A DNA stretch of 64,000 nucleotides from assembly GCF_019430945.1 (NCBI RefSeq), contig NZ_JAHYCB010000011.1, positions 62,001-126,000 of the forward strand, in the 5' to 3' direction. The stretch is from Neorhizobium populisoli (GTDB lineage: Bacteria; Pseudomonadota; Alphaproteobacteria; Rhizobiales; Rhizobiaceae). Positions 8,655 through 17,789 of the stretch are shown one piece after another (the first letter of the stretch is position 1; each line of letters starts with the position of its first letter). The position numbers were made by a program, and so were the translations under genes. The notes beneath the pieces are model-generated. The model saw only the letters and a list, made by a program, of their open reading frames with translations. It was not told the origin of the DNA and made no database searches.

Positions 8655-10022
8655 TCAATGTTCCTCTTTCGGGTGGTTGTCGATGCTGTCGACGGCCCGC
8701 GGAGGATAATACGCACGGATCATTTCTGGTGGAATGTGCAGTCGACATACGCTTGGCAAGGCACCTTCGACGTAGCGCGCCATAGTCGGAACCCGTTCAT
8801 ACGATCCGAAAGCTTCTCGGCTCAAACGGCGCGAAAGCGCGACGGTCGTCACTAGCGGAGTAGCATGATAAGCCGGGAAATTTGCGTATCTCTCTTCCAC
8901 GTGATCGTGGCCACGTATCATATGGGTAACGGGCCGCCCGAGACCTTCACATAAGGAGCAAAAAACGCCGAAGTCCTCGTAACCGAACTGGCTGCCGCGA
9001 GAGAACCTATTTGGCAGCTTCTTCCGGGCTTTCGGATGAGCCCTGGTCCATACGAAATCTGACAGACACATGGGGTCATTCCAGTCCTCAGTCTGAGCAA
9101 GGGCTGGGTGTAAGTCGACGAGTGGAAAACCTCCATGTACGGCAAGCAGTCCATCGGGAAAGAAGATCGCGCGGGGAGCGTTCGCAAACAGCCGCACCGC
9201 AAGCTTACCGGCCCGCTCGATCCATTCGTGCGTGAGATTGGCATTGAGGAAATCAGCGAAATCCGATGGCGTGACGCTTGAAGAGAATCTTACGCCATCA
9301 TAGGAAAGGGCTTCGTCGTGATTGCCGGCAATCAGGCAAACGCGGTCGGGTGCTTCTACGATCAGTTCAAGAATTCGGATAAGGACTTCGAGGCCAAAGC
9401 CCTCATCGTCGAAGAGATCGCCAAGAAACAGGAGCCGCGGTGGCCTATCAAGGAGCTGCAGGCCCTGCTGCCGCACCGCTTCAAGTGCAGCCTCAAGCGC
9501 CAGTAGATCGCCATGCAGGTCGCCGATGATCCACAACGGGCTTTCAGTTTGGAAGGCAGAAACCTTGATGACTTTATCCGTAGGACTGCCACGGAATTCA
9601 TCAAATAACATGCCTGGCCCGTCGGCTTGGTCAAGCAGCGCCTCCATGCTTTCCACCGCGGAGCGAACGCGAGCACGGATGGAGGATGGATTGGCTTGGT
9701 CGCGGACAGCTTCCCAATCCAGATCAACGATATCGACGATCTCTAATGGCTTGAACGTTTTCGTTTCTGAAAGGGTCGGATCCGGAACTGTGTTTTCAGT
9801 CTCAAGCAGCTCTCCGTCCAGGCGAGACTGATCAGGCTCAGGTATCGGGTCGGTTCCTGCTACAGGAGGTTTGGATGCAAGAGAAACGGGAGGGCAGCCG
9901 GGGAGGGGCACGTCGACCTCACCTGTGCACAAGTCTTTGGTCAGTTCATGCGCATCTTTTAAAGGCGTTCGCCCGTCGAGTGGATCAGGCTGGGGCACTT
10001 GAGATCCTTCGCGGGAGTTCAT
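8655..10022 (-). CDS. PPP-type (calcineurin-like) metallophosphatase
   Basis: Of 455 residues, the first 160 are proline-rich and probably flexible. The metallophosphatase core follows with the PPP blocks in order: IIGDLHGD (168-172), FLGDLFDDEG (201 on), IAGNHDEAL (His235), VHGGFP and RGHDH. These supply the two-metal site of serine/threonine phosphoprotein phosphatases. It overlaps the upstream kinase gene by 4 bp (ATGA), so kinase and phosphatase are co-translated. The expected role is removing phosphates placed by that kinase. It occupies the place that a PP2C enzyme has in TerY-P-type modules. Confidence 0.85.
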   Translation of the reverse strand: MNSREGSQVPQPDPLDGRTPLKDAHELTKDLCTGEVDVPLPGCPPVSLASKPPVAGTDPIPEPDQSRLDGELLETENTVPDPTLSETKTFKPLEIVDIVDLDWEAVRDQANPSSIRARVRSAVESMEALLDQADGPGMLFDEFRGSPTDKVIKVSAFQTESPLWIIGDLHGDLLALEAALEAVRQQGLQLLDRPPRLLFLGDLFDDEGFGLEVLIRILELIVEAPDRVCLIAGNHDEALSYDGVRFSSSVTPSDFADFLNANLTHEWIERAGKLAVRLFANAPRAIFFPDGLLAVHGGFPLVDLHPALAQTEDWNDPMCLSDFVWTRAHPKARKKLPNRFSRGSQFGYEDFGVFCSLCEGLGRPVTHMIRGHDHVEERYANFPAYHATPLVTTVALSRRLSREAFGSYERVPTMARYVEGALPSVCRLHIPPEMIRAYYPPRAVDSIDNHPKEEH

Positions 10023-11332
10023 GTGGGAAGTGCCCGAACAGTAAGGGGCAATTTGGCAATACCCTTAGCCTCGCGACCAACCGCAATCCGATCACCTTGC
10101 CTAAGCGGATGAGGAGCTGCCAGGGTCAGGCCGTTCACAAGGGTATCGTTGGTGGTGCCAGCAACGCGCGCGACCACCCACCGCCCCGTGGCATCTCGCC
10201 CGACAATGCACTGGCGTTCGTCCCAAAAATCGCTGTCGGCTCCGAATTGCCGCAAGAGGGGTTTTCCGAGTTCAGTCCTCACCCCAATCTGCAATGATCG
10301 TCCATCGTCATCGACCAGCTCGATCCTGTTGGATGAGATCAACTCGGCCAGTCCACGAGCGGGGACCTCTGACGCCGGCACCGCAGCAGGTTTTCCTCTG
10401 GAATCGACCGACCCTGCTCCCCGTCCACTAAGGACAGCCCGCACTTCCGCCGCTGTTGGTCTTGCGGCGGGATCTGGTGAAAGGCAACGATATAGGATGG
10501 CACTGACGTCCGCATTATTAGACGGAGCCGGCATCAACCCGGCAAGTGCCGGAGGCTTGGCGGCATAGCTCTGAACTAGCTTTAAGTAATCGGTTTGATC
10601 CTCAGTCCAGTACGGGTGATAACCAGCTAAAAGTTCGTAAAGTATCAGGCCACACGTGAAGACGTCGGAAGCAAGTCCCGGGATCCCGCCGCGTTTCATA
10701 TGTTCCGGCGATCGATAGTTGTCGGTACCAACATACCCTTGATGCCCGTGCCAAGGTGCGCGTCGATCCGCCAGGAGCGAGAAATCCATATCGATCAACT
10801 TCAGCTGGTAGCCAGAGCTAATCGAGGCGTCTTTTAGAAGATAGGCATTCGCCGGCTTGAGATCTGCATGGACGATCTTGGATTCATGCAGCGCTGTGAT
10901 CCCAGCCATGAACACCTTCGCCCACGTGATGTGACGCGCCCACACCGTTGGATCGCGCGTTGCAGCCAACTTCGCGCTGCGCTGTTGTTCTCGCTCATCA
11001 TCGAGCATTTGCTGCAGGTCGGCGCCATTTTCGACGAACTCAAAGGCCTGAAAGTAGCACGGCCCACCCCAAACATCTTCGAACGCATCGACTTGGCGCA
11101 CCGCAAACTGGGCAGCACGTCCGTCACGGACCCGTGCTCCCAACTCATTTTGATAAGCAATGAATGCCTTGTACCAGACAACCGTCGGAGCGGGAGATTT
11201 GTACTGCTTAAAGAAGACTTTCTCACCACTCGGAGTCTCGGCTCCGTACGAAATCGCCATCATACCCGGCCCAAACACCCTTGTTATGCGATACTGACGG
11301 ATCCGGTCGCCGACCTTCAGCTTTTTGGCCAT
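10019..11332 (-). CDS. Serine/threonine protein kinase with C-terminal FHA-like domain
   Basis: The 437-aa protein has a eukaryotic-like kinase domain (about 13-300): Lys42 in VFFKQYKS, catalytic HADLKPAN (Asp157, Lys159, Asn162), and the Mg-binding motif as DMD (181-183) where most kinases have DFG. The activation loop ends GTDNYRSPEH, and SDVFTCG supplies the helix-F Asp. The catalytic Lys and both Asp residues are present, so activity is expected. Residues 330-437 resemble an FHA phosphopeptide-binding domain (IVGRD, TNDTLVNG, GDRIAVG). No membrane segment is seen. It lies 18 bp after the vWA gene and overlaps the phosphatase gene by 4 bp. Confidence 0.88.
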   Translation of the reverse strand: MAKKLKVGDRIRQYRITRVFGPGMMAISYGAETPSGEKVFFKQYKSPAPTVVWYKAFIAYQNELGARVRDGRAAQFAVRQVDAFEDVWGGPCYFQAFEFVENGADLQQMLDDEREQQRSAKLAATRDPTVWARHITWAKVFMAGITALHESKIVHADLKPANAYLLKDASISSGYQLKLIDMDFSLLADRRAPWHGHQGYVGTDNYRSPEHMKRGGIPGLASDVFTCGLILYELLAGYHPYWTEDQTDYLKLVQSYAAKPPALAGLMPAPSNNADVSAILYRCLSPDPAARPTAAEVRAVLSGRGAGSVDSRGKPAAVPASEVPARGLAELISSNRIELVDDDGRSLQIGVRTELGKPLLRQFGADSDFWDERQCIVGRDATGRWVVARVAGTTNDTLVNGLTLAAPHPLRQGDRIAVGREAKGIAKLPLTVRALPT

Positions 11333-11350
11333 GACTTTAGGGCGACCCGG

Positions 11351-12244
11351 CTAGAGTGCGACAGTTGCTGCCGAGCGCGAAACGCTTGCGGCGAGCTGCT
11401 TGAGGGTGTTGCGGAAGTTCACAGGGTCGGACGTGAACTTTTGGAGCGCCTCCTGGGGGTTGAGCCCGTCGTACTCCACGACCTCCCATTCCGATTTATC
11501 GATCTGGCTCAACCTGTCGTAGCCTTCAAAATTGGGGGCAAACAGGCTGAGAATGATCCGGTTAGCCATGATCAGGTTCGCAACGTCCTGGAGCGAGCCG
11601 CCCTTTGCCTCTGCAATGCTCATTGTTTCCTTGAACGATGCATCGGTGAAGACGATGACGACGCGCGCCGCGTCACTTCTGTAGCGCCATTTTGTCGGAT
11701 CTTCTGTCTGCGAATTCTTCGCCACAGCCTCCATAGAGGCAAGCTTGTACAATGCATCGAGAAGCGATTCCGGCTCATCCCCACCGCCGTTTGCCTGCAG
11801 CGTGCCGAGCTGAGCTTTAAGTGCGCCGGCATCGCGGACAAAGTCATTATCGACAATCCAGGGCAGTCCCTCAGCTTCGGCGGCCTCGATGTCGCGGTAT
11901 CCAACGACCTTCCCGCGCCAATCTTTGACCGGTGCGGCATTGTTGGGATCACCTTTGCTCAGAGTGTCGATGAAGGCTTCGATATTGCGCCGCAGTGCAT
12001 CGACGCAGGGAGCCATACTGCCAGTGATGTCTATAAGGAAGACAATATCAGCCACGCCTTTGGTTTTCGGACGCTCCTGAGGGGCTTGGTTGCCAGCGGT
12101 AAATACGGGCGCATCTGTCGTAGCTTCTACCGGTCGTTCTTCCGGAGCCGGGGAGGTCGGACCGGTTGCACTTGATGTCAACGTCACATCAGGATTTTCA
12201 GGGGCAGGGGGCGTCTGCTGGTCCGGTTGCTCGGTATTACTCAT
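11351..12244 (-). CDS. von Willebrand factor A domain protein (TerY/PpkA-module type)
   Basis: The 297-aa protein has a disordered Pro/Thr-rich first 60 residues and a vWA domain from about 64. The metal-ion adhesion site begins FLIDITGSM (Asp72, Ser76), with GGGDEPESLLDAL and VFTDASF as later site elements. It is probably cytoplasmic; no signal peptide is visible. GGAG lies 7 nt upstream of the ATG. It is first of four minus-strand genes, and the kinase starts 18 bp after its stop. In known vWA-kinase-phosphatase triads the vWA protein is a scaffold or substrate; that role is inferred here. Confidence 0.85.
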   Translation of the reverse strand: MSNTEQPDQQTPPAPENPDVTLTSSATGPTSPAPEERPVEATTDAPVFTAGNQAPQERPKTKGVADIVFLIDITGSMAPCVDALRRNIEAFIDTLSKGDPNNAAPVKDWRGKVVGYRDIEAAEAEGLPWIVDNDFVRDAGALKAQLGTLQANGGGDEPESLLDALYKLASMEAVAKNSQTEDPTKWRYRSDAARVVIVFTDASFKETMSIAEAKGGSLQDVANLIMANRIILSLFAPNFEGYDRLSQIDKSEWEVVEYDGLNPQEALQKFTSDPVNFRNTLKQLAASVSRSAATVAL

Positions 12245-12600
12245 TAGTCAGCTCCAATAGTTTGATGTAGTTGCGCGCAAACCTGCAAGAGGCGCCACGA
12301 CAACACCGCGGGAACCTGAAAGTTCCTACCTGTGGGATCTTCCCCGTGCCAAGTCCCCTGACGGTCGAATTATGGTAGTATGAAGCACCCGACGCTCCCG
12401 GGTGAAACGCGGGGCTTTGAAGCGTCGCTGGACGAGCATTGAATGCATTGCGACCGGAATCGCTATTTTGATCGGATGGCTCCAAGAACTCAGTTCCTGT
12501 CCAAATGCCGCCGACGGCTTTTTAGTTCAGCTAGTCGCTCATCATTGACTCTTCGCTGATCTCATTCGACAACAATCTGCCCATCAATCAGGAGCCATAG
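12245..12600 (+). other. Divergent intergenic region between vWA operon and SyrB-like gene
   Basis: No coding sequence is supported. The region should hold the promoters of the minus-strand signalling operon and of the plus-strand SyrB-like gene. No convincing paired -35/-10 boxes or operator repeats were identified by eye. Confidence 0.4.
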
Positions 12601-13008
12601 ATGCCAGACGAAAACGATACTCACGACATGAATGAAACTTCCACGCCGATCGTCGCTGATCAGGCACCGATAGCGAAAAAGACCCGTCAGCCTCGCAAGC
12701 CTAAGGCCGCTGAGGCGACGGCATTGACCGATCTGGCTGCATCGGAAAAGTCTGTGAAGAAAACCAGAGCCAAACGCGGTTCCAAAATTGCCCCCGCCAA
12801 GTCACCGAAACCGGCCGGCCGCCCTGCTGCTAGTGCGACCGCTGCTCCCGATACGTCGATCGAGACCGCAGCTTCCAACGGTGAGCCCAGCGATGAATTC
12901 GCGGACCTCATCAGGCTGGAGGAAGAAAACAAGGGCCTTCGTAAGCAGCTGTCTGAGAAGCTTCGTGCAGAGAACGCCGACCTGCGCAAGCGCCTTGGTC
13001 AGAACTGA
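12601..13008 (+). CDS. SyrB-like regulator, Lys/Ala-rich with C-terminal coiled coil
   Basis: The 135-aa protein has a basic low-complexity Lys/Pro/Ala body (residues 20-90, histone-H1-like) and a C-terminal helix LEEENKGLRKQLSEKLRAEN ending ADLRKRLGQN. This layout and the C-terminal repeat match SyrB of Sinorhizobium, a negative regulator of syrM in symbiotic exopolysaccharide and nodulation control. AGGAG lies about 8 nt upstream of the ATG. DNA binding through the basic region is inferred. A second SyrB-like gene lies 115 bp downstream. Confidence 0.75.
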   Translation: MPDENDTHDMNETSTPIVADQAPIAKKTRQPRKPKAAEATALTDLAASEKSVKKTRAKRGSKIAPAKSPKPAGRPAASATAAPDTSIETAASNGEPSDEFADLIRLEEENKGLRKQLSEKLRAENADLRKRLGQN

Positions 13009-13123
13009 CTGCAGGTATTGAGCTTCGACTGCGACTTACCATCTTACGGTTACGCGTGCCGGATCGATCAGGTCCGGCACAAGAACAAGGCATCAATGTT
13101 TTGACATACGAAAGGCATGAAGC

Positions 13124-13717
13124 ATGAAGACGCCGTGGCGGTTTTTAGCAGATCTGGTTTCCAGAAAACCGGCCCTCGGGAGAGCAGATAAGGCAAATGA
13201 GAGCGCCGACATACAGGCGCTCGAGTATCACCCGCTTCAAGACGTGGCCGACGCCCTTCAGTCGCACAATCAAGGTCAAGATGAGGACCGAACCGGTGGT
13301 CTCGCGAGTTCCGCTGCCGTTTCAGACCACCCCGCGGCAGGTTACGCGACATCGGACCTAGGGGAGACAACGCCCCCATCCGTTGATCTAAATTCCTCGG
13401 TTGCCTTCGTCGAAGAGATTGTCGCGCTGGACACGTCCCATCGGCGCGCCGACGAAGAAGCGATGTCACTCAAACAGCCATCCAACAGGAGAAAGGCTGA
13501 AGCTAGGCGGTTCGACAAGGTTGCCGAGGCTCTGACACCAGCCGATGGCCATCCGTCGGAATTTGTCGCAACAACGCCAGTCGCAGCAAAGACAGCAGTC
13601 GATGAGATGGCGGAGCTGGATGCCGAAATCCAAGACCTTCGAAAACGGCTGGCAAGAAAGCTCTCAGTGCAAAACCGTTATCTCAAGCAGATGCTTAACC
13701 GCTACGATAGCAAATAA
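13124..13717 (+). CDS. Second SyrB-like protein with conserved C-terminal helix
   Basis: The 197-aa product starts MKTPWRFLADLVSRK. A poorly conserved polar middle leads to a C-terminal helix, ELDAEIQDLRKRLARKL then QNRYLKQMLNRYD, which parallels the C-terminus of the preceding SyrB-like protein (LRKxLxxKL, then Nx2Lx3L). The shared helix suggests dimerisation or heterodimerisation between the two. The basic middle is weaker than in the first protein. The upstream spacing has an AAAGG and no strong alternative start. Function unknown beyond the SyrB resemblance. Confidence 0.65.
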   Translation: MKTPWRFLADLVSRKPALGRADKANESADIQALEYHPLQDVADALQSHNQGQDEDRTGGLASSAAVSDHPAAGYATSDLGETTPPSVDLNSSVAFVEEIVALDTSHRRADEEAMSLKQPSNRRKAEARRFDKVAEALTPADGHPSEFVATTPVAAKTAVDEMAELDAEIQDLRKRLARKLSVQNRYLKQMLNRYDSK

Positions 13718-13779
13718 ATTTTCGGCACAGCGGCTGTCGCACGAACAGTCGTAAAGAAGCTGGTTCTTTGTAAGTAAAC

Positions 13780-13950
13780 TCAGAGGACGGAAACGTTCTC
13801 TGCTTTCGATTTTCCGGTTTTCCGGTCCTGACCGAGCTCGAAGCTCACCTTATCGCCTTCCCGCAGCGAGCCGCCGCGCTCAAGCGCTGATGTGGACGAA
13901 GACGTCCTGCCCGCCGTTTTTCGTCAACGCTATTTCTGTCTGGTCGCAAT
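13780..13950 (-). pseudogene. Cold-shock protein (Csp) remnant
   Basis: The minus strand reads NGGQDVFVHISA and then, after a frame change, ERGGSLREGDKVSFELGQD followed by RKTGKSKAENVSVL and a stop. These are the second half of a CspA-type OB fold, including the RNP2 motif VFVHIS. The first half (GFGFI region) is not recognisable, and an indel splits the two pieces near 13888. It is a decayed copy; bases 13951-14198 hold no supported gene. Confidence 0.7.
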
Positions 13951-14198
13951 AGTCGATCAAAAGATATGGCGACCGCGTGGAATTTCAACTGCGGCGGCCG
14001 GCGTGTGTAGCTTCTACCGCCCGGCTCCTTGCAAGTTCGGGATCCGAGCCCGTACGGGAGCCTTGTTCTAGCGTTTGGAAGCGCCGGTTCTGTTCGATGC
14101 ACAGTCGACGCGCCAAAGGGATCCAAACGGCTACTTGACGAGACCGGAGTCCTAGACTTTTTCAGTGTGGGCTTCGGCCGAGGAACGGGCGACGTTCT

Positions 14199-14375
14199 GT
14201 GGCAGATGACACCGCCGATAAGCGCGGACGTTACGTCAAAGCAGACATCGACCGTTTTAACGACGTTGCAGTTAAATTGATCCGTCAGGAGGAAGTCGAA
14301 CACCGGGCGAAAACCAACCACCTTAAAGCCCTACGCTTGGCCAGAAGTCACCAAAGCACCGATGAAGGCGCATGA
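14199..14375 (+). CDS. Small charged hypothetical protein
   Basis: A GTG-initiated 58-codon frame (VADDTADKRGRYVKADIDRF at its start) predicts a single highly charged helix rich in Arg, Lys and Glu (QEEVEHRAKTNHLKALRLAR). AGGAAC lies about 13 nt upstream, which is far for a ribosome site. The composition resembles short rhizobial hypothetical proteins, but no family name can be given. It could also be the 3' end of a longer decayed gene. Confidence 0.35.
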   Translation: MADDTADKRGRYVKADIDRFNDVAVKLIRQEEVEHRAKTNHLKALRLARSHQSTDEGA

Positions 14376-14939
14376 GGCCAGGTGGCAGGTGATCGGTAGT
14401 TGATTGCGCCTGAGCGAGGATGCTCCTCCGCGGGACGAACAGAGCTCGACGATTTTGGGTTGCTCCGGTCACCCCGCCTGCCGCTCCGGCAGCGACGACC
14501 GGTTACCGCACTGGTCGCGGCAAGCCAGCCGGCGTCAACAACGGGACTGACACCTGGATGGCCATGATCCCGAGTCCTGTCAGGAGAGCGCCAATGACGA
14601 CACCGATACCGGCCCCGTGCCAGCGCCGTCTGCGGCGTTCCTATCGCCTTTCTTGTGATAGTCACCTGCATTTTTGACACGATGCTGATGTCTGCCGACG
14701 GGATGTCGCGGGCATCCAGCGTGGTGACTGCCGCGCTGAAAGGGCGCCCTTGGTTGCGCAGACGCCGCCTTAGAAAAGAGTGCGAGCTCACTACCAAACC
14801 TGCGCTTTGGTCCGGCGCTCCTTGATCTCCGGACGGCACTTGTAAGAGGAGGCAGAACCTGCAGCCGAAACAATTCCGGAACCGTTTACCACTCCGGTTC
14901 GAAAGTCACGTTTAGGACCGAAGCCCAGCGCCAGATTTC
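14376..14939. other. Gene-poor stretch
   Basis: No gene is supported. A minus-strand segment near 14640-14520 encodes GAGIGVVIGALLTGLGIM, a glycine-zipper-like membrane stretch, but it has no start signal and stops soon after; it may be a remnant of a small membrane protein. Confidence 0.3.
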
Positions 14940-15161
14940 ATGACAGCAGACTACCGAGATCACTTTGGCCCGCCGCCGCTGAGTCCCGAAGAGCTTGCAA
15001 CGGTGGAACGGGTCCTCCGCGAGGCAATTGAGTTGGCCGGCATAAATAGGTCTAGCCGCCAAGCGGAAGGCTTGGCGGCGACTCTGCTACAGCTGTTCCA
15101 TCTTGGCTTTTGTGATGAGGAGCAGCTCAGGAGGATGTCGGCCAAAATCGAATTCCTTTAG
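14940..15161 (+). CDS. Small hypothetical protein
   Basis: A 73-aa frame, MTADYRDHFGPPPLSPEELA at its start, followed by two predicted helices ending LRRMSAKIEFL. The Pro-rich N-terminus and the TLLQLFHLGFCDEEQL segment look like a folded small rhizobial protein rather than random sequence. No clear ribosome site is visible. Function unknown. The following bases to 15491 show nothing coding. Confidence 0.5.
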   Translation: MTADYRDHFGPPPLSPEELATVERVLREAIELAGINRSSRQAEGLAATLLQLFHLGFCDEEQLRRMSAKIEFL

Positions 15162-15491
15162 CCCTTGATGACCACCCAGAAAGCTTTGTACGGTTGCTGA
15201 CAATGCCGTCGCTAGGGGTTTTCCAGCTTGCTGTTTCCGCCTCTTGCGCCCATCTGAGTTGCAGCGCCGTTGAGATACCCCACAACCCAACTCGGCGACG
15301 TTAGACGGTCGGAGTTCGTCCCCCTATTGACTTCGGCCGTCGCAGGGTTGTCGATTCATCCTCCTATGCTAAAAAGTGGCGTCCATGCGCACGTGGTGAG
15401 ATACTGCACGAGGACAAGGGCGACCGGGAGCAATCAAGGCAGCCCGGTCGCTTGCCTAACTAGGCGGCCGGCGTGATACTCGCCGAGATGC
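15162..15491. other. Gene-free stretch
   Basis: No coding sequence, repeat or structured element could be supported here on either strand. Confidence 0.3.
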
Positions 15492-15711
15492 TTGGCAAAC
15501 TGTGGCAAGGGGAGTAACAAGGGCGGTTTTAGCGATGATGAAATCAAAGCGGAGCTTGAGCGCCGTGTGCTTGAGAGCAAAAATCGCGAAGCCCAAACAT
15601 TTGGCAGCCTTAGCAAAGGAGATACGACCTGTCTCCATTGCGGCAACCCGATGCATTCCTGGCGTCCGACCCGAGCACCCCCTATGCGACGTCTGCTTAG
15701 GAAAATAAACC
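15492..15711 (+). pseudogene. Small zinc-finger-like protein, frameshifted
   Basis: The first frame reads KGSNKGGFSDDEIKAELERR and then GDTTCLHCGNP, a CxxC knuckle. The partner knuckle lies in another frame as LCDVCLGK and a stop at 15711. Joining them needs two frame changes around 15650-15690 and gives a four-Cys protein of about 72 aa, a recurring architecture for small rhizobial proteins. With the second pair out of frame, zinc binding would be lost. The presumed original start is near the 15492 ATG or the TGTGGCAAGG region just after it. Confidence 0.5.
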
Positions 15712-15833
15712 GCCCACGGAAGCGAGGTAGGGAGGTGGGCATCAGCACTTCTATGTTATGCCGTATATTCGACGGATTGACGAACCTCTGGAATGCCGGG
15801 CATCATCAAGGAAACGTCTTCTAGGAGTGGAGA

Positions 15834-15932
15834 ATGACCCACGTTTCATTAGCCGCGTTTATAGCGGCTCTCGCCTTGTCGTTCTTTCAAGTGATGCATT
15901 TTCGCAAGCCCCGTCCTCAGTCGAGACCGTAG
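15834..15932 (+). CDS. Possible 32-aa membrane microprotein
   Basis: The ATG is preceded by AGGAG with 6-nt spacing, one of the better ribosome sites in this stretch. The peptide has one hydrophobic segment (VSLAAFIAALALSFFQVMHF) and a short basic tail ending RPQSRP. That is the usual form of single-pass microproteins. Its small size makes chance possible. An overlapping longer frame (15758-16060) has no comparable start signal and was not preferred. Bases 15933-16353 hold only short unassigned frames, including a 43-codon one from 16081. Confidence 0.3.
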   Translation: MTHVSLAAFIAALALSFFQVMHFRKPRPQSRP

Positions 15933-16353
15933 TCAAGGTCTGGAAAACGGACCGAGAGGTACGCGATGTGCTGTCGGCACAGCTTAATGCCCTAGCAGCT
16001 CCCAACCTCCACTTGAGCACGGAAAAACTGCGCCCGCTATTTGTCTGCCACGGCGAATGACGCTGACTTCGAAATAAGCGATGGACATTCTAGAAAGATA
16101 CCTCGTTAAAAGCTCAGAGACCGTCAAGGAATCCTCAGCGACCAATACCACTTTTGTTCTCATTGCCGCGCCGGGAGATGTTTTCCCTGTTCTTGATGAT
16201 GACGGGCGTTAAGCCCAGCGCGGTCCTGTGCGCAAAAGGCGTCTGGTCTCCGATATTCACTATAAAGCCATAGATTTTTATTTCCCGTCGACTCGGCTAC
16301 AGCAAGATGCAAGAAAAGTGAGCGCCAGATTAGCGCTCACCCGAGGAAAAGAC

Positions 16354-16698
16354 ATGAACTCCAATAGCCTACGCTTAGGTTTCGCAGCTATCGCCTTCGG
16401 TATCGCGTCCTGTGGACCGATGACCACTACTGCCCAAGCGGCAGAGTTTTCTTTCACAGCCACCAACACAACGAAGTCCTCAATCACGAAAGTCCTCGTC
16501 TCGGAAGACAAAAAGACCTGGGGCTATTTCGAGATTGGTAAGGGCATTAAGCCGGGCGCAACGGCGGACCTCGTGTGGGACAAAAGCACCAACAGCGAAA
16601 GCTGCAAACAGTGGGTCAAGGCGGCTTACGCAGACGGTAGCGAGTCTGAACCTGCCAAGTTCGATTTCTGCGAAGATGGTCTTGAGATCGACTTTTGA
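16354..16698 (+). CDS. Small exported protein of unknown function
   Basis: From the ATG at 16354 (GAGGA about 7 nt upstream) the product is 114 aa with a signal peptide: Asn/Ser/Arg start, hydrophobic LGFAAIAFGIASC core and cleavage near AQA-AEF at about 28. The Cys in the core does not form a strong lipobox. The mature part is beta-rich (EFSFTATNTTKSSITKVLVS) with two Cys near the C-terminus (ESCKQW, DFCEDG) that could form a periplasmic disulfide. No family recognised. A longer in-frame start at 16228 lacks a signal peptide and is rejected. Confidence 0.65.
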   Translation: MNSNSLRLGFAAIAFGIASCGPMTTTAQAAEFSFTATNTTKSSITKVLVSEDKKTWGYFEIGKGIKPGATADLVWDKSTNSESCKQWVKAAYADGSESEPAKFDFCEDGLEIDF

Positions 16699-17375
16699 TA
16701 CCTACTTTGAAGCATCGTAGGCCCTGATTGAACGGTCGATGTCCGAAAGGCGTCGATCGTCTTGCGTTGAATTTTGGGTGCTGCGTCCGCTTACGGCCCT
16801 AAGGACAAAGCCTCTTGTCTGATTTCGGCAGCATTGAGCGCCTATTACGGACAATCTGCCGGATTTCCGACGCATCTTTGTAAGCAATGTCATCCTGCAG
16901 GCTTTGCCTCGAACCACCACATCCATCCGATCCACATCGTTCGCTTCGAAAAGTTCGAAGATGGGTGTTGTCCCGTTCCCGTCCCGATCCATTTCCTGTC
17001 ATGCGCGCCAAGAGCAAATTTCGTCGGCTCCCTCCGGATCAGCTACCGCCGCCGACCCGGCGAAATGTCAAGAAGGTGCCGCCGACAATGCGGGTGATGC
17101 TGCACGTCCGTAATGCGGACGTCGAGGCGAGCGAGACGCTTGCTTTTCAATCTTTAAGCTTCGAACAACCATCAGTGCAGTCTGCGTTTCCGATGAACCA
17201 GCCGGCCTGATAGCCAATCAGCACCGCAGCGACTTGACCCGTCATACCCTGCTGCGGTAGAGGTCAGCGCGGCTTTGCCGTCGTTGGCCACGCGTGATGC
17301 GATGATTGGCGGCGGGGTCAGGAACCTCTGTTGTTTACACAAGTTCGCTGACAGAAATCAGCGATCGGAACTCCA
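16699..17375. other. Gene-poor stretch with possible EF-hand remnant
   Basis: No gene is supported. On the minus strand around 16992-16969 one frame reads DRDGNGT, an EF-hand-loop-like motif, but the surrounding frame is interrupted and lacks the flanking helices. A plus-strand frame of 69 codons from about 17000 is Arg/Pro-rich and looks like non-coding sequence. Confidence 0.3.
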
Positions 17376-17651
17376 ATGGCAATTCGAATTATCAGCATCT
17401 CCTTTGCAGTCGGCTTAACATGCCTGGCGCTCTCTGGATGCGTGAGCGAAGGCGGTGGCTACTCTTCTAGATCAGGCTGGGCCGACCGCGAGGATGGGTA
17501 CCACTATCGTCACCATCGCCGCCCGGACCATGATCGGAACTGGGATCGAGGCAATTACCGGTATGACCGGGGTCAGGCAGACAACACTGACGGCTTCAGA
17601 GATGGGCCCGGCTATCGAGATGGCGGGCAAGTCTTCATCCCTCGCAGGTAG
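17376..17651 (+). CDS. Small Tyr/Arg/Asp-rich lipoprotein
   Basis: The 91-aa product has a type II signal peptide: MAIRIISISFAVGLTCLALS followed by GC, so the lipobox is LSGC with the lipidated Cys at 22. The mature protein is low complexity (HYRHHRRPDHDRNWDRG), a common type of rhizobial small envelope protein. It stands alone. The frame stays open for 57 codons after the TAG stop (to 17825); whether that is chance or an old C-terminal extension is unclear. Confidence 0.65.
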   Translation: MAIRIISISFAVGLTCLALSGCVSEGGGYSSRSGWADREDGYHYRHHRRPDHDRNWDRGNYRYDRGQADNTDGFRDGPGYRDGGQVFIPRR

Positions 17652-17789
17652 GGCGGTTATTCCGCAGTCGCCGATGACCTCACCAGACGACAAGTCAACG
17701 ACTGCCCAAAGGCAGAGGCCATGCTCTCTACGGCGAAAGGCGCGCCCACCTACTTTGAAGGTCACGAGAAATATTCAGAGGGTGAAGTT

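Noticed and set aside
16960..17000. EF-hand-like DRDGNGT on minus strand
   Set aside because: A single loop in an interrupted frame without helices is not enough to call a calcium-binding gene.
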